Part shown: in pieces, positions 33,591 through 45,977 of the stretch
Layout: each line of letters begins with the position of its first letter
Numbering within the stretch: the first letter of the stretch is position 1
Assembly: GCA_047967505.1 (NCBI GenBank)
Contig: CM106539.1
From: Dipteris shenzhenensis
Lineage: Eukaryota; Polypodiophyta; Polypodiopsida; Gleicheniales
Length of the DNA: 64,000 nt
Reading direction: 5' to 3' (one strand)
Translations under genes and position numbers: made by a program
The notes under the pieces: model-generated
Told to the model about the DNA's origin: nothing
The model's input: the letters and a program-made list of their open reading frames with translations, nothing else
Databases searched by the model: none

Positions 33591-36500
33591 TGGCTAGGTA
33601 AGTACACCTCCACAATCCACAACTCATTGAAGTTTTTAAACTATATATGTACTTTATGGGTAGTACTCCGACCCAATCCATAGTGATGGGCGGTCTACTG
33701 CCCTCACTTGGATTGTGTGATTGGACCTACGGGAATGCGGAAGGTGGGTCACACACACACACACACACATCCTCCCATTGGGGAGATATTAAGTAGCACT
33801 TTAATCCTTAAGGGTTTTCTTTCAATTTGATGCATTATTATATAGCAATGATTGGATACATACTATCACATTTTCCATTTTAGATGGATGGGAACATCTC
33901 GATGCATGATTAATACAAGCAGTTATAGTAGGAGCTATTTGATATATAGGGAACAAAGAGAATGGAGTATACTTTCAATTTAATGCATGATACGGAATTA
34001 TACTATAGCACTATTATTGGGGGAAACTAGATAAGCTAAAATATAGGGATATGAGAGGACATTAATTCATGACTTCTAATCTTTTTAATGAACCAAAGTT
34101 ATATTTGTAATGGTTATGGAACCGCTATGGGTAAGAAAGTGTATTATGAGTTTGATTAAGGGATATAGACGAAGAAAAATCGAGGGATTTACAATACTTT
34201 AACCCATTAAGAAACGGGTTACATTAGGAGGCTATAGATCATTAACTGATTTTCATTAACTATAGGGCTGCGGACCACAGCCACGAATTAAATAATCGAG
34301 TACTGGGGAACTTCCTTGGAAGGAGAGTTTGCCCCATCCCCCAAGGAAGAGTAGCACCCACAGCAGGTGCAAGGTAGAAGAGTCCACGAGAAGGGAGCAG
34401 TCATTACGAGGCTGCACGTAGAGTAGACGTTTCAAGGGAGAATCATGCCAAGAAATTGCAGAAGACTTGTCTGCATGCTTCAAACTCCAAGAGACGAACA
34501 GAGAGCTCCACAGACATGCCTGATTGCACATGGAGCCCCCTAGGTACCGATACCGTAAGGAGGTGCTTAATGATCTAGGAGCTCGAGGAGGGTGAGGCAG
34601 TTCTGCCCCCTCCATGAAGCTCATCGTTATAAGCCTACGTGGCTGTTTATGTTAGTGTTTTCCTTCGTCATTTTGCACCACACCCTAGTAGAGGAGCAAG
34701 GATAGACTGGCCTTAGTCCAATGAGCTCCTCAGTCGGGTGTGGAAGGGTAGCCTGATAGTGCACCCTGACTTGCACTTCTCCTTGCGCTACGTAGTTTCA
34801 CACTTAATAGGCCTCCATTATACACTAGTGCTTTGGCTGGAAGCGAGATATGTGCAACCCATGTAGACCACAGTGACCTAATGAATGTGTTTGGAGAGAT
34901 TGGGAAGCTGTTGCATCTAATGCACTGGGGACCTCTGCGTCCGATTACACAAGTGGACCTCTGAGTGAGTCCGTGAAAAGCGTGGAGAATGGGAGTCCTC
35001 CTCTGAGAGGACTTCGACACCTTCACAATCTGTGAATAAAAATGCATGAAAACGTTGAGCATTGGTATACGGGTTAGTAGTATGAAATAGGCAACAACAT
35101 GCTAGATAATGAGAAAAAGTTTGCTTCACGAGATATTATATGTATATAGTTTACGCTACAACTATCGACGGTTTCTCTTGATCGCTTGACTGTGTCGCAC
35201 ACTTGCTTGATTATGATATCATTCAAAGCTGCAAAACTAGGAAATCGGTGATTGAGGCGCAGACGCCGATAGATTAGTTCCCAAACTACTTGTTATCTAT
35301 GAACTGCATTCTAGCATGTTCAGATGGAGATGGAGACAAAGTGAGTCCTATGGAGAACCGGAGGTCATAACGTGTATCCTAATTAGGGGAATGTAGATAC
35401 GAGACTTTGTTGTAGGGAGAATGGTATGCAGTGATTTGTACGTGCATGCAGCTAATTTGCTGGAGATTGCGATGAAGGGCCTTTGCGCCATCAAGCTTTC
35501 CACACATAATGCTTGTCTACGGTTGGAGGTGGGATACAAAGTAAACTACTAGCGAGTTTTTACAAGCTTGCCAATAATAGAAGTAACAATGCAAACTTAC
35601 CATTTATACGTACTGCAGTCTAGGCGGTATGATGAGAAGAAATAAGTTAGAGTCTATAAAGTACTCTGAGATACATTTCGCATTCAAAAACGAGGAATAA
35701 TAACAACTACAACGTATGGACATAGTGTGAAAGATAGCATACTATGGTTGGGATATAGGTTGAGGACTTAATACGGGGATTGGTGATACGAACCAACCTT
35801 TAGAAACTTGCATGGTTTAGTGGGAGGATCTCTTGCTTTGGAATGTTTTTTTGATGATGGTCTGGATATGCCTAGATGTGAGGTGGCCAGACGAGGATGA
35901 GAATACTTTAGACAGATTACTCGTAAAGTATTCAAGCACAAATGTAGCTAAGGAAGGGATGTGATGCCACTGTATGTCACCATGCTCCAGGACCACTATA
36001 GATACTTAAATGTTTTGCTATGACCATTACCTCTATGCAATGAAGCCCTTACATAAAACAAAAAGCTCATTCTACGGCTATGTACTTTCTCCCAACCATT
36101 AATCGATGAGCTATACACATGTTCAGATTGTTGTTTCAAATATATGCCTTCTCCTAAGCTTTCAACAAGTGTATAGACTAGGCATAGTTTTCTGATTTTA
36201 TTTCTGAACAGTCATTAGGATGTCCATCAACTTTTGTCATATGCTACTTTATTGAACTGATATACAAATTCAACAAATATTTGCCCTCTCCTTGATAAGA
36301 AGGAGAATGAAGTTTGGGTAATAAAGATTAGATCCATGATCACATATAGAGGGACGTACAACTTATACAGTTTGTGACGAAGTTAGTACATTAATTAGAG
36401 GGAAATTGTGAACCTAATGGAGCTATATGGACCTTGTATACTGAAGTTAAGGGGGCTTGTGTTGCAGTAATAAATTGAAATACATGTGAAGCATATAGAG

Positions 36501-37480
36501 GTTATCTCCCGAGTTAACATTGATATAAATAGTTGAGATATGGACCCCTTATATTGAATACGATATTCAGTCTAGAGTTCTGACTAGCAAGATCTTTTTA
36601 ACTATCATTTATGGAAATTTTTTATGACCATTTACTGAAGATTTTTACTGCCATTTATAGAGGAGTATTATTGACATGTATGAAGTACTCCTGAACTGCA
36701 AGTGCCATAATGAAATTAAATGCAAATAAATTTGGGTGATAGGGATAACAACCGTGTGCTGGCATTGAGGACTGCAGTCCCACATAAAAGGGTCATGGTC
36801 CTAAGCTTGCCCTTTTTGTGGATGGATGCAGGTGAGTTGGCACACTTCTCAACCAGATTTGCTAATGATGTTTGCTGAAGATGACACTGGCACACTTTAT
36901 ACTACCGGCGGGATGGATAGATGCATATGTTCGTCCTATGATAGTAGTTGATGTTTTCGTTACAATTTTTTGCTAATACTGAGAATTTTGGGAGTAGATT
37001 GCCCTTAATATGGGTATACTATAAACATGGAATTTTGAATCAACTCAGTGATCTACAACTGCTGTTGTGATTTTACAAGTTTTTGGGTGAGACAGTAGTT
37101 TTTATCTTAAAACCTTCAAGTAAATTTGATAGTATGGATTATTGGAATGAAGCGGGACTGAGAATGAACGAATGGAGACACCTTGTACTTTCCTTTTTGG
37201 AATTATATTCAGTTGCTAATACTATGAAATCTTTACCTTCAACAATGCCAATCTAATGATCTATAATACTATTTGATCCACTCATATGGGGACCAGTAGG
37301 ACATGGGATTTAAGGGAATTTGGATAATTCCATGATAAAAAGGGAGTTTGATTCTTGCAATTAGAAATAGTGAAGTTGAAGTTGTGCAATGAAATAATGA
37401 AATGAATGATTCAAAGATATTAAAGTTATATGATTCTGAATGTATCAAGGTTATGGGGATGGGATATGAAGTAGAGTAGT
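33591..37480. other. Unassigned, gene-free sequence
   Basis: About 3.9 kb with no supported gene. A (CA)n microsatellite lies at 33749-33769. Minus-strand frames around 34256-35129 have no recognisable motif; the GC-richer stretch at 34300-35050 looks repeat-derived, possibly LTR-like, but no borders could be set. Confidence 0.35.
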
Positions 37481-37494
37481 AGAGATATAGGTTG

Positions 37495-37580
37495 AAACAC
37501 ACACAGACCCACACACGGGTGTGTGGCTACACATAAATACATGCACATACGTGGCTACACACACACACACACACACACAT
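37495..37580. repeat. (CA)n microsatellite
   Basis: Imperfect ACACAC runs interrupted by ACGTGGCTACAC-type units. A (TC)n tract followed by an AT-rich tract is also present at about 38008-38095. Confidence 0.9.
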
Positions 37581-38328
37581 CTATTTTTTAAGGAAGTGTT
37601 GCCAGGTAGTAGGAGAAACTAGAGTGAAGGGGGATTTGAGAGAGTTGCCATGTGGAGACCCAAGGAAATCCTTCGTCCCTCCACATGGAGAGCAAAGGAA
37701 GACCCTTCCTTGCACTTTTAGAGCTCCACATGGCATGCCTCCCTCTTACACTAGAAAATTGACAATAGAACTCATGTGGTGCAATTGCACCTTGGAACAA
37801 GGTCTTGGGTGCTATAGCAAGGTGGCAAATGTGGGACAAGTGCTCGGGAAAATGTGGGACAATTGCTCGAGCAAAGACATGACAACATGTCATAGGATTG
37901 CGTAGACAAAGAGCTTGGCATACATTGAAACGTGGATAAGGAGTTGACGTAGACTGTAGGAAGAGCTAAAAAGAGGTAGATTGACAGGTAGTGTCAGACC
38001 AGCATATATTCTCTCTCTCTCTCTCTTTCTTTTATATTATATATTATCTTTAACTTAATATATATTATGATATTTAATATATAATATTTAATCTACAAAA
38101 GTTCTTGGAAGCGGTAGAACAAAGGGACCAAGATAGAATGATAAGAGTAGAGGGTGGAAATGGCGAGATTAAATCAAGAACACATGCTGAGGCTTCAGCC
38201 TCCAGAGACACAACTCTTATTACATTTCTTTAGAAGAATACAGGACAGATCTTGCAACTTTCGCAAGTAGCACCTTTGTAGCTAGCGCCTCCCACATTCA
38301 TTCATTCGGCTAAGGCACATGATGACTT

Positions 38329-38879
38329 CACTGCGTTCTTGCTGTGCTTGTAGTACACCATGTATAGCTCATCCCTCGTCGCCTGTGGCTCTACTCCACT
38401 CTTGAACCATTGCACGTAATGCGAGCCTAGCTCCAAAAATGCTTGGTGAGGATCGCCCATATCGTTCCAGTCCATCTCCACTGGCCCCCAGCTGCTTCCC
38501 ACCGGTGTCACGTAATGCCTCTCTGCCCAGTCATTCCAAGATACTATCTCCACCAGTTGCACGCTTGAGGCCACCATTGAACTCCACCTTGTCATCCATA
38601 GCCCCACCCCTGTGTAGTTGCCTTTCACTTGATTTGAAGCGGTCATGTGTGTGAAGAACCAAGGGCTCACGCTCACCATGTATATAATTTTTGCTTGCGT
38701 GCACGCTGCAAGATACGCCTAGTCGTTGTTGTCTGGCGGCGTATTATAATCTCCATTCGCATATGGCCACGCCGATGTATCCCAAGCAAATAGGCCATTC
38801 AAGATTGAGCTGTATTGACTGATTACACCAGCGACACTTGATTTTGTCCCGTCAGTAGGAAAGAAGGGCACGAAGAAGA
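38329..38879 (-). pseudogene. Partial duplicate of the GH71 gene (551 bp)
   Basis: Matches 1435-1985 of the GH71 gene along its whole length at roughly 95% identity, and encodes the middle of the enzyme (FFVPFFPTDGTKSSVAGV through SWNDWAERHYVTP to YYKHSKNA). A CAG-to-TAG change near 38720 creates a stop after DNND. Both ends are sharp and unrelated to the parent gene: GATGACTT on one side and CACAACAGATCGTG on the other. It lies wholly inside parent exon 2, so the copying route (DNA or RNA) cannot be told. No terminal repeats of a capturing transposon were found. Confidence 0.9.
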
Positions 38880-38938
38880 CACAACAGATCGTGTTGTTTT
38901 GATAAAGCATAATGTTGCTTTGTTTTTGTTCTCAGACA

Positions 38939-39094
38939 CACGATCCAGACCCCTCCACAACATCATAGCCATTGCAGGAGTAGCGGGTGTCAATGATCCC
39001 CAAGATATTGATAAAGAAATCGTTCAACCCACTCTTCTTAGACAAGCCAAAAATGGGGTCCAAAACCTAGCAAAAAGAAGCGTAGGCTAGAGTG
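38939..39094 (+). other. Possible terminal exon of unknown gene
   Basis: TTTTTGTTCTCAG (ending 38935) looks like a splice acceptor. It is followed by an open stretch (PLHNIIAIAGVAGVNDPQ...NLAKRSVG) ending in TAG at ~39088, then a leader-like 3' sequence with AATTAATAAAG. No family is recognised. It abuts the GH71 fragment on the opposite strand and may be part of a chimeric, transposon-carried transcript. Confidence 0.2.
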
Positions 39095-39096
39095 AA

Positions 39097-39192
39097 GCAT
39101 GCCCTATAGGGCTGATCCTTGTAAACTCTTTTTGAATTAATAAAGCATGCCCTAAATGGTTGATCCTTGTAAACTCTTTCTAAATTAATAAA
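39097..39192. repeat. Two-copy 48 bp tandem repeat with AATAAA-like signals
   Basis: GCATGCCCTA...CTTGTAAACTCTTT...AATTAATAAA occurs at 39097 and again at 39145. Each unit ends in TTAATAAAG, so it would duplicate a polyadenylation-type signal on the plus strand. Confidence 0.85.
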
Positions 39193-39448
39193 GACTACAA
39201 TTTTCAGTTGATTTCTTTCTTTGAATTGTATGTAAGTTAAATAGAGAAAGACAAAATATTATTTTTCTTTTCATATTGCATATAAAGAAATTGGAGATTG
39301 CAATGAAAAAGACATAGACTACAAAGAATATAAAAGAGGACACTTTATTATATTCATAGGAGCAAAATACATTGAGAATCTAATTGCCCAAGGCACAATA
39401 CATACAACATCTCTCTCCATCACCCAAGGTGTAGTAAATAAAACAACC

Positions 39449-40153
39449 CTAAGTACCCTTGGGTTTCCTAAGGCATATGATGAACTGCATATCTTTGTCA
39501 GACATGGTGACCCTCTTCTTGTGGATGGCAGCCGGCTGAGGTATCATGCATGAGGTCTATCAAGTAGGGCTCAACTCTGCATGTTGCAAACCAAGAAAGG
39601 CATCTACCAAAATATGCCAAGGGGCCTTTACCATCCCTCTCCTGTACCACCTAGACATTGCGCTCTGGTTGAGGTCTCGTTGAGGTCCTATATGACCTCG
39701 CGCACTACCCTTGCAAATCTTGCCTTTGGGATGAGGAGCTCCACAGATTTTTGGTACTTTCGTATCTCTTGAAGTGCCACGGTGCCTAGTTCAAACTTAT
39801 ACCTCTTCACTAGAGGAGGACCTCTTTGGCTTGGATGTATTGGTGGATGTTGTCCTCTCCCTGGGGCGGGACGGCGCTGTGGCTGTTGTGCTCTCCCTAG
39901 GACTGGACGGCGAGATGGCTACTGCTCTATGTGCTTCTTCAACCTCTGCTCCTCATGTCTTTTTCGGGTCTCTTCATTCTCTGATTTTGTCTCCTCCGTA
40001 TCTTCATGGGGCTTCTATGTCTTCCACACTCGAAGCTTCTGACAGGGGTGTTCTGAGGGGGGGGTTTGAATCATCATCACTAGAGGAGCTCCAATCGGAA
40101 GAGGAAACTACTAGAGCAGTGAGCTTCTTCATATTTTGCTCTGTCTTGGCCAT
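39449..40153 (-). pseudogene. Centromeric histone H3 (CENH3)-like gene, frameshifted
   Basis: Reads on the minus strand from ATG at 40153: MAKTEQNMKK, a Ser/Asp-rich tail, then after a one-base frameshift an acidic stretch (EETKSENEETRKRHEEQRLKK), a stop, and an Arg/Pro/Gln-rich repeat ([21 protein letters not shown]). The histone fold follows: [19 protein letters not shown] then [19 protein letters not shown]. After further frameshifts come GLQHAE, PYLIDLMHDTS and AIHKKRVTMSDKDMQ ending RKPKGT. LLIP in place of LLIRKLPF, the long divergent tail and the altered C-terminus point to CENH3 rather than canonical H3. At least three frameshifts and two stops make it a pseudogene. No introns are visible, yet a promoter-like TATA lies upstream, so whether it arose through RNA or DNA is unclear. 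Confidence 0.72.
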
Positions 40154-40289
40154 GGGGGATGGAAAAAGAGGGAGAGAGGGTGCGAGAGTGAGAGAGGGGG
40201 ATGGGGGATCAATGGCAAGTGGGAGGGGGTGTTGGAGTGTGGGAGCAAAGAACTCTTAAAACAATGAAATGAAAATGAGACCCAAGTCC

Positions 40290-40303
40290 TTTATATAGGG
40301 CCC
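40290..40303 (-). promoter_or_regulatory. TATA box upstream of the CENH3-like pseudogene
   Basis: CCCTATATAAAGGAC on the minus strand lies ~140 nt before the ATG at 40153, followed by a CT-rich leader (CACCCTCTCTCCCTC). This suggests that promoter DNA was copied along with the gene body. Confidence 0.5.
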
Positions 40304-41044
40304 CAAACCTTGATTTTTGAAAATACTTGTTTTCAACATAAATTCTTAGAACATGAACTTGGCGCAACCTTGAGCTCAACATAACCTCTAAAAGCATAGA
40401 ATTGGTGGAACCTAGATTTGGAAACCTATAATTAACATCAAACAACTTAAAATTCTCCTTTTTTTTGCATTGATATGCTGACTTTATTGCATATCACCTA
40501 ACTAAAATAACAAATAAATTCGGAAATTTATGAATGGGCATCCACATTGGAAGAGTCTACACCATCAATTTCATTAAACTCCACCCATATGCGCCCTTCT
40601 CTGTGATGGGTTGCACGCCACCTTGCATATTATGTCTTGCATTTGATGACTTGTATATTCTTCTTCTATGTTCAGCATTAACATCTCGCACTGCATGGGA
40701 CACTAAGGAATCTTTGAATGCTAGTATTGCAGCTACTCTTATTTTGATACACCTATACCACCATTGAACCAATTGAACCATCGGGCTTGACTTAGTTCAA
40801 CCACCCCCATGTTGGGTCACCCTATTATACACACAACGTGCTTGCCAATGCAATCTTTCCATGCCCTGAGTGGACCACACTCCAATGCTTCCATCGTATG
40901 ATGCCTGGTGCATGTGCATATAAAATGTGCTACTAAACAAGAAAACAAATTAATAAGTATGGGACCAATCAATATGTACATCTTAATATGTAAGTTAGAG
41001 ATTACCATGTACTATGTGAAATGATTCTTTCCCCAGGGGATCTC

Positions 41045-41215
41045 CATATTCTAGCTAAAGTCATTCACAGCATTGATAAAACGGTGCGCATCATCAACTT
41101 TAGACCTTTTTGTTTGTAGCAAAGGTACCAAGCTATCAAGAGCTAACCAAACTCGAGCTTTTTCCAATCTTTTTTTCTCACTAGGCCCTCTTGTATTACA
41201 GGAGGCTGAAGTAGA
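41045..41215 (-). other. bHLH-like exon fragment (tentative)
   Basis: A 57-codon minus-strand frame reads DPSTSASCNTRGPSEKKRLEKARVW...ALDSLVPLLQ, then SKVDDAHRFINAVNDF and a stop. A basic stretch, an amphipathic helix ending in LVPLL and a second helix resemble a basic helix-loop-helix domain, but the key His-Glu-Arg contact set is not clear. It could be chance. The DPSTSAS part is repeated ~276 bp away at about 41460-41500. Confidence 0.25.
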
Positions 41216-41645
41216 TGGATCTTACTCCATACCAAATAATATGCTGCCAAACATCTCGAAATCTATTTCAAAATAGAAAATTATACATAGTAAGAGTGTA
41301 GAGACTACTCTTTTACTGTTGCACTATTCCTTCTTGTAAGAAAGCCTCTATGAGCTCACTTTTCATGAAAATTCTTTCAAATGTTAAAAAAAACAAAAAC
41401 TTGTGAATGAATAGTATCTGATTCTTGAAAAAATTTGATCAAACTTGTTCTCCTTAATGGCCCCTCTTGCATTCTAGGAGGCTGAAGTTGATGGATCTTG
41501 CTCCAAAACAAATTATATGCTCCCAAACATCTCGAAATCTATTTCAAATAATCTTTTGTAGAAAACTACACATAGTAAGAGTGCAATGACTCCTGTTGCA
41601 CTATTCTCTCTTGTAAGAAAGCATCTATGAGCACACTTTTCATGA
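41175..41645. repeat. Imperfect tandem duplication, ~276 bp period
   Basis: GGAGGCTGAAGT...GATGGATCTT, CCAAACATCTCGAAATCTATTTCAAA and TTCTTGTAAGAAAGC occur once from ~41182 and again from ~41458, with substitutions and small indels. Confidence 0.8.
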
Positions 41646-43772
41646 AATTTCTTTCAAAACAAACAAATATTTCAGCATTTTCAAACAATGTAGTAAAAGA
41701 AAACAACACAACTACACAAAACGGACTACAAACTAGTTGTTTCTTGAAAACTGCATCATTGAATCTAAAATCTCGTCATTTCCACTATCTTGCATTGTTC
41801 CAAAGAATATCTCACCTCAACATCCATGAAAGCTACTTGGATAGACCCCAAAACTTCACAAGTTCTTTGAAATCATGCCCCCTTATAGACCAGTGTTGAG
41901 AGATGGGCAAAAGAAAGATTGATTTTCATGCATAAGTAAGTGCATTGCCTGAAAATCAATCTTCTTTCATCATTTCTCTAAGAAACTCATCCAGTATCTC
42001 CTTCTAAGCTCAAAATGCCTTGCATCATTCATGGTTCATCCAGAACATTGATTGCCTCGAGTTTCTGCATGAAAATGATTTGAGATCACAAGAGAATCTT
42101 AGATGAGAGAAGAAGTGGCGAGATTTGAAAGAAAAGTGCCCAAGATAGAGCAAGAAGGTGAATCTCGCTCAAAAATCTTGGAAGTTTTGAAAGAATGAAA
42201 GTGAAATGGGAGGGAAATGTAAGGAAAGAAAGGAAATGACGACATTTTGGCATGAGATTCCATCCCATGATAGGGAGAATAGAGAAAGAAGCTTCCTGCT
42301 CAAAAGAAATGAACAGATTTGAAAAAAAGGTTGGAGCAAGAAAAGTTCAAAATGCAGCTCAGAAATGAGGGAGAGGAAAGAGAAATGAGAGAGAATGAGG
42401 GGAGTGTGGTAGTTGGATGGGAGGATTTGGTTTCAGGACAAATGGTGCCAGTTTGGTTGGGAAACTAGGTTTTTCAGTTTGGTTATAGTTCAAAAATGTG
42501 ATGGGAGAGGTTAGGTAGCAAGTGGGACGCCTACATCAAACTTTGGTCCATTTGAATAAAGAAATAAGAAAGTCAGGCCCTTTTCAATATTCTATTACTC
42601 TCCACTACCCAATATTATACTCCATTTTATTCACCTCATCGTTCCACGTCACTAGCCCAAGGGCTCTCTTACAGGGCCCCTTTTTGAGTCCAAATTGTTT
42701 GTAATGGAAAAAAACATGAAACTTATGACACAAATGGATAACATCATTGAATTGCATCATACATTTTTCTTTTATTAAAAAAAGAAGATATGATGCAATT
42801 TGATGACGTTATTCAGTTCGTCATAACTTTCATGCTCTTTCATTAAAAGAAACAACAAATATGACATGTAATATGATGTTAATATTGAGGTATGTCATAA
42901 TTTTCCAAAAATTTCCCCAAAAAGACATGAAATATATGAACTCGATAGCAACATTAAGTTGCATCATCGTAGCTTTTATTTTTTGCATTGATGAAACAAA
43001 TCGATACTATTATGGAGTTATGTCATAACTTTTATGTTTTGGAAAAAAAAACTTTGTTTATTAGAAAAATAATAATTATTAAAATTTTGATAACAACATT
43101 GATTTACATCATATGTTTTGGTAAAATAATGACTAGAGAATTTAAAATTTCAAATGTAGCAACCTCACTTGGCACAACACTTACTATGCCATAATGGCGT
43201 TGTGCATCTCCACAACTTGCTAGCAAATAGTTGTATCATACATGAAGCTCTATTGATGGAGAGTCTCTAATTACTCATCATTCATCACCAATGCTTGCAT
43301 GATAAAGTCACTATGTAAGAAGTTGATGGAGTGCACATGAGTGAAGCATTGGCATGGTGTTATCAAGTTTCATCATAAGTAGAAAGATCTTTCACACTAA
43401 TTTTCTTTGAAATACATTTCTATACTACCCTTGATTATGGAATCCTAATCTATTTTTGTGGATGTAAAATATTTCTTGTAATCCAAGAAAAATGAGCATA
43501 ATTTAACATGTGTTTTTAAGACAATAGTCATGTATACTCAAGTATAAAAGCCTAACTATCTATATCTAAACCACTTTGAAAAGTTGCACCATATAAAATT
43601 TTGCTCCCACCTCCGTTCTTGTCTAATTCTATACGACTTGCTTCCACCTCTTACCTATCCTCTGTAACTTCATTCCCTCCTTTATGACCACATATTCATT
43701 AGACACCCATTAAATTTCCAAGAGAAGTAACACAAAATGATTTAATATATCAGCTTCAAGGTCTTGAGAATC
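41646..43772. other. Unassigned sequence
   Basis: No gene is supported. A CT-rich minus-strand stretch at 42080-42430 could be a leader of a lost gene, but there is no continuing coding frame. 42700-43160 is AT-rich with repeated TTGCATCAT phrases. Confidence 0.3.
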
Positions 43773-43796
43773 CAACACAACAAGACAAAGCACCCA

Positions 43797-44105
43797 CAGA
43801 CGTGCACACAGATGTGTTTACTGAACTTTAAAAAAAACTTACGGGTGAATCTATTTGCGCGTCTATTTTTGCATTTAGAGACCCGCATCTATATAGCAAA
43901 CAGACATGCATATAGATGCACACCTAGACACGTAAATAGATGCTCTGCTAAAAAATTTAAAAGACAGACAAATGCATCGTTAAACACGTGTATATACGCA
44001 TTTATAAACGGTCTTATAGATGCGTTTATAGACACGCAAATAGATGCTTCTCGAACAGACAGATGCGTATATAGATGCGTTTATAGACGCACTGATAGAG
44101 GTGCT
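43797..44105. repeat. Left subterminal repeats of element D
   Basis: About fifteen copies of a 10-12 bp unit such as ATAGATGCGT, ATAGACACGC and TAGATGCGTTTATAGACGC in both orientations. These are half-sites or degraded forms of GCGTCTATAGACGC. Confidence 0.88.
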
Positions 44106-44426
44106 ACATAATTATTTTTTTTAAATTTACAGAATGCTGTGTATGTTGTGTATGCTATATAGTTATAAGAATCTCATTTCCACGTTGTGTGTAATTCAAT
44201 TCTTACAGCCAATCGCATTTTAATTACAATTCCAAATAAAACATTACAACTCCAAAACGCAATAAAATTGAAAGCTCAAAAAGTGCTTGTATGTACATAT
44301 AGCACGAAGCTAAGCCACGTCATGTGGCTTCAAGTACAAAAAATAAGAGGAGTGTATATACAAGAGGCACGAAGCCAAGCCAGTGGCTTTAAGTACAAAA
44401 AAGAGTAGCTAGCACTACTTCTATGA

Positions 44427-45690
44427 CTAATCTATGTTCTCCACATCCTCGCTCCCTTCCACACTCCCTTCTGTGCTCCCTTCTCTGCCTCCTTCCTCAT
44501 CTTCTTCCTCATCTTCTTGTGCAGGGACCTGTAAACAAGGGACAACATATATCAATGTATGAAAAATCAAATCTTTACTTATAATATTGACATTATTTAA
44601 TTACTTTCAAATACCTCGATGGCCGCTCCAGTAGCCCGGATATACTGCTCCTCAGTAATCAACCCATCATGATAGAAGTGCTTCCATGCATCTCCTCTGT
44701 GATGGTGGCAGTGGTAGGCTGTTTCAACAGGAGTAGGGTATCTACCCACGATATCAAGTTGCAAGATGACATAATTTGCGGAGGGGTTAGTACAAAGAAA
44801 CAACCTCCTAATAAACTGCATAAGCAATATAATTTGAGATCGATACTTACAAATTGGGCCTCCCATGATTCAACACCCCTTGCTCCAAAATGCATGCTTC
44901 CATATTGCTCCATCTGGATCCTTCGTGCCTCCACGTGCTGCAGACTGGTCTCCTCCCTCGTTGACTTCATTGCTTTCTTCCACTCATGCTTGTGAGCGGT
45001 GTGGGGCGGGCCCCTTGGTGGTTGACCTCCCTCGAGCCTGGCAAGCTCCGCTAGTGCGTGCCTCTTAAGCGAAGATCTTTTATTGCCAAGTATCATAACA
45101 ATCTTTGACTTGGCCCATTTATCTGTGAACTAACGATTGGGGGGGTTAGGATACCTAGAGCGAACAGCAGCGAGGGTCTCATCAGCCAACCTCTTTGGCT
45201 AGTCTTTGTAGTGGATAAAGCAATCTCTGTAATTGTTAGCAATTACAGAGCGCATGAAGGCCATGATGTCCTTCCCCTGTGCATCCATCAAGATGCCTCC
45301 TATCTGAGTGATGTCATAGAAGATCATACCATCACCCGGAGGCATGTCTAAGTCATTTGAATCATCATCGTCCCCACTACCACCCTTCCCAAAGCACTGT
45401 GCCATGCATCCCCCACCACTCTCCCTACTACTATGCCTGCTACCATGTCGTGTCGAGCTAGTACACTGGCCACTCGTAGCTGGAGACTGCATGGGACTAC
45501 GGGCACCACTCGTAGCTAGAGAATCGAGTCTCGACTGCACAAGAGTACGCTGACAGCTCTGTGAGACAGAAGGACCTCCTGACGGCATGGGGGAAGGGGC
45601 ATAAGACAGCATGGCGAAAGGGGCATAAGACGGCATGGGGGAAGCATGGGGGAAGGGGCATAAGACGGCATGGGAGAAGGGCCTCAATTG
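44427..45690 (-). pseudogene. TnpA-like protein (Transposase_24 type), element D
   Basis: Minus-strand gene matching the TnpA-like gene of element B. The N-terminal part has a short PSYAPFAMLSYAP-type repeat and a Ser-rich region, then IGGILMDAQGKDIMAFMRSV (about 45240-45310). After a TAG at ~45200 the frame continues PKRLADETLAAVRSRYPNPPNR, a second TAG, and SKIVMILGNKRSSLKRH...HTAHKHEWKKAMKS, ending at a GTAAGT donor near 44848. The next exon (about 44758-44615) encodes GRYPTPVETAYHCHHH...EEQYIRATGAAIE, and its acceptor seems lost. The last exon 44528-44427 is acidic (VPAQEDEEEDEEGG) and ends VENID. Two stops make it inactive. Expected role: binding the subterminal repeats. Confidence 0.7.
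45575..45685 (-). repeat. Short tandem repeat in the TnpA-like gene of D
   Basis: GGCATAAGACGGCATGGGGGAAGG-type units of about 27 bp repeat four times. On the minus strand they encode PSYAPFAMLSYAP-like peptides. Confidence 0.8.
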
Positions 45691-45977
45691 TATAGCTGGT
45701 TGGGCTGTGCTGACTCCGTTGGGGTCTCAACTGGTGTGGGGTGTTTTGGAGTCTGTAGTGCTCACTCTTGGGGGATGTTTAGAGTACCCGTCATATACCC
45801 GTATAACTCTGCAGGACTAGGAGGGTGCCCTAAAAGGTTATATAACTCCCTAAAAATAGACTCCGGAGATCAGGTGAGCCTGAAGAGCTTCTTGGCCACA
45901 TGATGAACTGGAAAAAAGAAAAAAAGACAATTACTGATGAGCTAAGAAGAAAGGGGAAGGGAAGAAAAGATTACTGT

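Noticed and set aside
38879-38905. Hairpin ACAACA-GATCG-TGTTGT as a Helitron terminus
   Set aside because: Only a 6 bp stem, and no CTRR end follows it at the right distance.
39774-40259. 161-codon plus-strand open frame
   Set aside because: It is the antisense of the CENH3-like pseudogene, whose minus-strand reading gives recognisable histone-fold motifs.
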